This document shows positions 31,599 through 34,146 of a DNA stretch of 34,146 nt, one piece after another; position 1 is the stretch's first letter; the number at the start of each line of letters is the position of its first letter. Location of the stretch: NCBI GenBank assembly GCA_017620155.1, contig JAFZQY010000056.1:1-34146 (forward strand), written 5' to 3'. The notes below the pieces were generated by a model. That model searched no databases, was not told the DNA's origin, and worked only from the letters and a program-made list of their open reading frames with translations. The DNA is from Lachnospiraceae bacterium. Its GTDB lineage: Bacteria > Bacillota > Clostridia > Lachnospirales > Lachnospiraceae. A program made the translations under genes and the position numbers.

Positions 31599-34146
31599 TT
31601 ACTTTCCTTCGAATATCTGCTTGAGTTCATCGTAGCTTACCATATTGCCGCTAAGATCCCAGAGAGTAAGCTTCATCTCCTCCATGCCCTGACGGCCGTA
31701 AACTTCGGGGTGGGCATTGATTATGTTGATGCAGTCATACATCTCTTTGATCTCTTTATCATTCTTAATTGCTTTTTTGGTCTTATCCCAGCCGGCTCCG
31801 CGGTCAAAGTTCCAGTTAGGGGCATCCTGCCTCTCAGACATGACCATGGTAGCCTCTTCGATCTCGGCTGCTCCGACGGTCCCGTGGTAATGGGCCTCGT
31901 AATAAATCTGAAACTGCTTGTCAACGATCGTTTGCGGAGCTTCATGTTCGGCTGATTCCATGCCCTTCCAATTATCCTTTTTGAGCTGGCGGGCTCTTTC
32001 ATATATAGCCATGAAGTTGTCACCGCAACAGGTTACATCCGGTGCCTCTCCGTTTTCATCGTCGATATAGGCCGCTCTTCCGTGCTTTAAGTCATAGAAA
32101 TTCGTATAGCCTATCAGACCGTAATCTTTTTTGGACATACCCATGCTGTTACCGGCCATAAAGGTAACGCGTCCCTTCATGCGGTCTTTATTCAACTTAA
32201 ATGAAACCTTACCGTAGGATGCAAGGAAGTCCTTGTCCCCACCGAATGCTCCCAGTTCTTTTGCGGTATCTCCTCCAAGGGATCCGAACGCGATACTCTG
32301 ATGAGCGGTAAGCTTGGTATTCGCGCTGTACTGTTTCTTAACGAGTTCGTTGTACTTTTCGGTGTTTTTGGTTTTGCTGCTGTAATACCGGCTGTTAAGT
32401 ATCAGTTTGGCAGCTTCTCCACTAACTCTGAAGCGGTACTGTGACTTAGTGACAAGACGTCTTAAATACTCGTTTACGGTAGCCTCGACCTCGTCCGCAG
32501 TGGTATCCGGGTACTTCGCGAGGATCTGCTTCATCTGTGTCACAAGTACCTGGCGTATGATATAGCCTTCCTTATCCGCATCACCAAGAACTCCCCGCGC
32601 ATTTTTCTGAAGTTCGCTGCCTTCTGCCATATCTTTGGCCCAGTCGATCTTTTTGGTCTTAAGGTTCTCGCGAAGTTCCTTCTGATATGCTTCATCAAGT
32701 TTTGCTTCCTTATACTCGGGAGCAACCTTTTCGCGGGCCTTAAGATACTCTTTTTCCATCTTCTTGTTGATCTTGACCTTGATCGCGGGAGCGGCCTTCT
32801 TTTCCGTTGTCTTCTTCTCAGCGGTCTTCTTTTCTGTCTTCTGAGCTGTTTGCTGGGCTGTCTTCTGTTCGGTTTTTACGGCTGTCTTCTGCACAGGGGC
32901 ATCGGATATCTTAAGGAGGCTCTTTCCGGCCTTAAATACCTGCGTGAAAGTAACACTGTTGTCGGCATCCTGCAGCACACCCTTCTCAATAACAACTGTT
33001 AATATTCTCTTCTGCTCTCTTAATATATTCTCCGCATCCTTAGCTATCCTGTGTCTTTCCTCTTTGATCTTTTTGCCGTGAATATATGAAGAAACGCTGT
33101 CCAAAGCCTCGTTCACATATGCAAGGAGCCTGGTATACTGCGCTTGCTTGAGCGGTTTATATGCGAACCTCTCGACTGCCTGGAAATACGAATTGAAGTC
33201 ATTCACAAAACTCATATACCTGACATCTGTGGAAGGTTTCACATTCGATAATCTGTCGGAAAGGCTCTCTATACCAGCGAAGCCGAATGTATCAAGCTTA
33301 TTCTTCTCTCTGAAGGCCCGCCCTGCTCTTTCCGAGAGTTCAAGAGGAACCTCATTTCTTAATGCAATCTCTGTTCTTATTCCCGCCCTGCGGTGATCCC
33401 TATGCTGCTTCTCAAGTTCGCTTCCTTTGCCGGCCTTGACATCTGTGGGAACATACTTAGGCTCATATGTTAATCCTCCGTCAACTTCCTTGGGAATAAA
33501 GAATATGAGCTGTTCCTGCATCTTAGCGGCTATCAGTGCTGCATAGTTCTTTAAGATATTGATATCATCTCCCACGTAGTTATAGGTCTTTTTGACATAA
33601 GACTTCAGCGACTCATGACCTACATGGAGCAGTTCAATGCTGCTCTTTACTCCCATGGCCTTTATCAGATCATTATTTCCCATAAGATCAGAGCCGAATT
33701 TCTCGATACTTGAACCGAAATCTCCGATATTATTCGTAAAGGTCTTGGAAAATTTTCCCTTAAGAGCTTTTTCTTTGACAGCCTGCTTGAAGAATGTATC
33801 CGGGATAAATATTCCCTTTTCTCCCTCTCTCTGACCAATCTCCACTGCCCTTTGCTGGTACATGCGCTTGGCATAGTCTTCCTGGTCCTCTACGTCGATC
33901 AGTTCATCCTTAAGCTCTTCACCGCCTAAAAGGAACATGTCTGAGACCATATTCTCAAGATCGGCATCCTCAACAGCGTTGCCTTTGAAGATGACACCCT
34001 GTTCGGAATCGGACTTCTGTATCTCCTCGATATCGCCGAAATCAAGTTTTCCGTCGGATTCTATGATATCTTCGGCATTGAAATCGCCAAAATCATCATC
34101 GGCTTTATTATCGGCCTTCAGTTCTTCGGGCTTCTTCTCTTCCTTC
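31599..34146 (-). CDS. Giant effector-like protein, family II, N-terminus beyond window; possible ART-like C-terminus
   Basis: At least 848 residues are visible; the frame is open to the window edge, so the internal ATG at 33950 is not the start. The visible N-terminal part is acidic with a small repeat ('DFGDFNAEDI', 'LDFGDIEEI'). About 33760-32950 encodes the ~280-residue domain shared with the 1083-aa protein. A Lys/Thr/Gln/Ala-rich linker follows (32910-32780). The C-terminal part contains 'SIAFGSLGG', 'YGKVSFKLNKDRMKGRVTFM' (about 32135-32215) and 'QIYYEAHYHGTVGAAEIEEA' (about 31860-31920). This resembles the DUF3626-type ADP-ribosyltransferase-like pattern, where a YG.v.F.L strand, a fTf/vTF strand and an E.q.HG motif follow one another. 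The resemblance is from memory and unverified. A 71-aa gene follows closely. Confidence 0.75.
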   Translation of the reverse strand, partial: KEEKKPEELKADNKADDDFGDFNAEDIIESDGKLDFGDIEEIQKSDSEQGVIFKGNAVEDADLENMVSDMFLLGGEELKDELIDVEDQEDYAKRMYQQRAVEIGQREGEKGIFIPDTFFKQAVKEKALKGKFSKTFTNNIGDFGSSIEKFGSDLMGNNDLIKAMGVKSSIELLHVGHESLKSYVKKTYNYVGDDINILKNYAALIAAKMQEQLIFFIPKEVDGGLTYEPKYVPTDVKAGKGSELEKQHRDHRRAGIRTEIALRNEVPLELSERAGRAFREKNKLDTFGFAGIESLSDRLSNVKPSTDVRYMSFVNDFNSYFQAVERFAYKPLKQAQYTRLLAYVNEALDSVSSYIHGKKIKEERHRIAKDAENILREQKRILTVVIEKGVLQDADNSVTFTQVFKAGKSLLKISDAPVQKTAVKTEQKTAQQTAQKTEKKTAEKKTTEKKAAPAIKVKINKKMEKEYLKAREKVAPEYKEAKLDEAYQKELRENLKTKKIDWAKDMAEGSELQKNARGVLGDADKEGYIIRQVLVTQMKQILAKYPDTTADEVEATVNEYLRRLVTKSQYRFRVSGEAAKLILNSRYYSSKTKNTEKYNELVKKQYSANTKLTAHQSIAFGSLGGDTAKELGAFGGDKDFLASYGKVSFKLNKDRMKGRVTFMAGNSMGMSKKDYGLIGYTNFYDLKHGRAAYIDDENGEAPDVTCCGDNFMAIYERARQLKKDNWKGMESAEHEAPQTIVDKQFQIYYEAHYHGTVGAAEIEEATMVMSERQDAPNWNFDRGAGWDKTKKAIKNDKEIKEMYDCINIINAHPEVYGRQGMEEMKLTLWDLSGNMVSYDELKQIFEGK

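Noticed and set aside
32780-32910. Lys/Thr/Gln/Ala-rich stretch as a DNA repeat element
   Set aside because: It is coding low-complexity linker inside an intact frame; codons vary, so it is a protein feature rather than a DNA repeat.
33950-33952. Start of the edge-truncated giant at 33950
   Set aside because: The frame is open for at least 65 further codons to the window edge with protein-like acidic sequence and no ribosome site at this ATG.

Overview
The window looks like a Firmicute chromosome, most likely a Lachnospiraceae-type gut or rumen clostridium. The reasons are strong AGGAGG-type ribosome sites, mid-range GC, a Gram-positive lipobox on a nucleotidase, SpoIIE/PP2C phosphatases, LytS-type kinases, and 'regulator propeller' sensors. 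This is an inference from style; there is no rRNA or other marker gene. Almost everything is on the minus strand. Only a two-gene toxin-antitoxin-like cassette (20737-21655) is on the plus strand. I see no tRNA, rRNA, CRISPR array, transposase or phage structural gene.

Layout in minus-strand transcription order, right to left. (1) 34146-31360: a large protein cut by the window edge, then a 71-aa protein. (2) 31318-21681: a promoter with a tandem repeat box, a 213-aa chaperone-like protein, an 1182-aa giant, a degenerate GNAT, a propeller-SpoIIE phosphatase, and an exported zeta-toxin-like kinase. (3) 21655-20445: the plus-strand TA-like cassette and a remnant of a response regulator. (4) 20437-6663: a second repeat-box promoter, a GNAT, an 1083-aa giant, a short membrane protein, a lipoprotein 5'-nucleotidase, a LytS-type kinase, a SARP-like response regulator, a giant hybrid propeller kinase, a two-receiver regulator and a clear terminator. 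(5) 6650-1: a third repeat-box promoter, a 54-aa small protein, a SpoIIE phosphatase, a 170-aa chaperone-like protein, a 995-aa giant, a GNAT, and the start of a probable further GNAT.

Two patterns stand out. First, three promoters carry an identical tandem box, TGTTGGACA-N2-TGTTGGACA (11-bp period), ending 8-9 bp before a -10-like element. This geometry is expected for a SARP/OmpR-type activator, and the window encodes one (11784-12590). Second, the giants come in two families. The 995 and 1182-aa proteins share a C-terminal region and are each preceded by a paralogous YbjN/CesT-like protein and followed by a GNAT. The 1083-aa and edge-truncated proteins share a ~280-aa N-terminal domain. 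The edge-truncated protein may end in an ADP-ribosyltransferase-like domain.

My working model, which is inference, is an effector regulon. Extracellular propeller sensors and kinases feed a SARP-like regulator that switches on sets of chaperone-like protein, giant effector-like protein and GNAT, with PP2C phosphatases acting on an unseen partner-switch. The delivery machine, if any (for example a contractile injection system), is not in the window.
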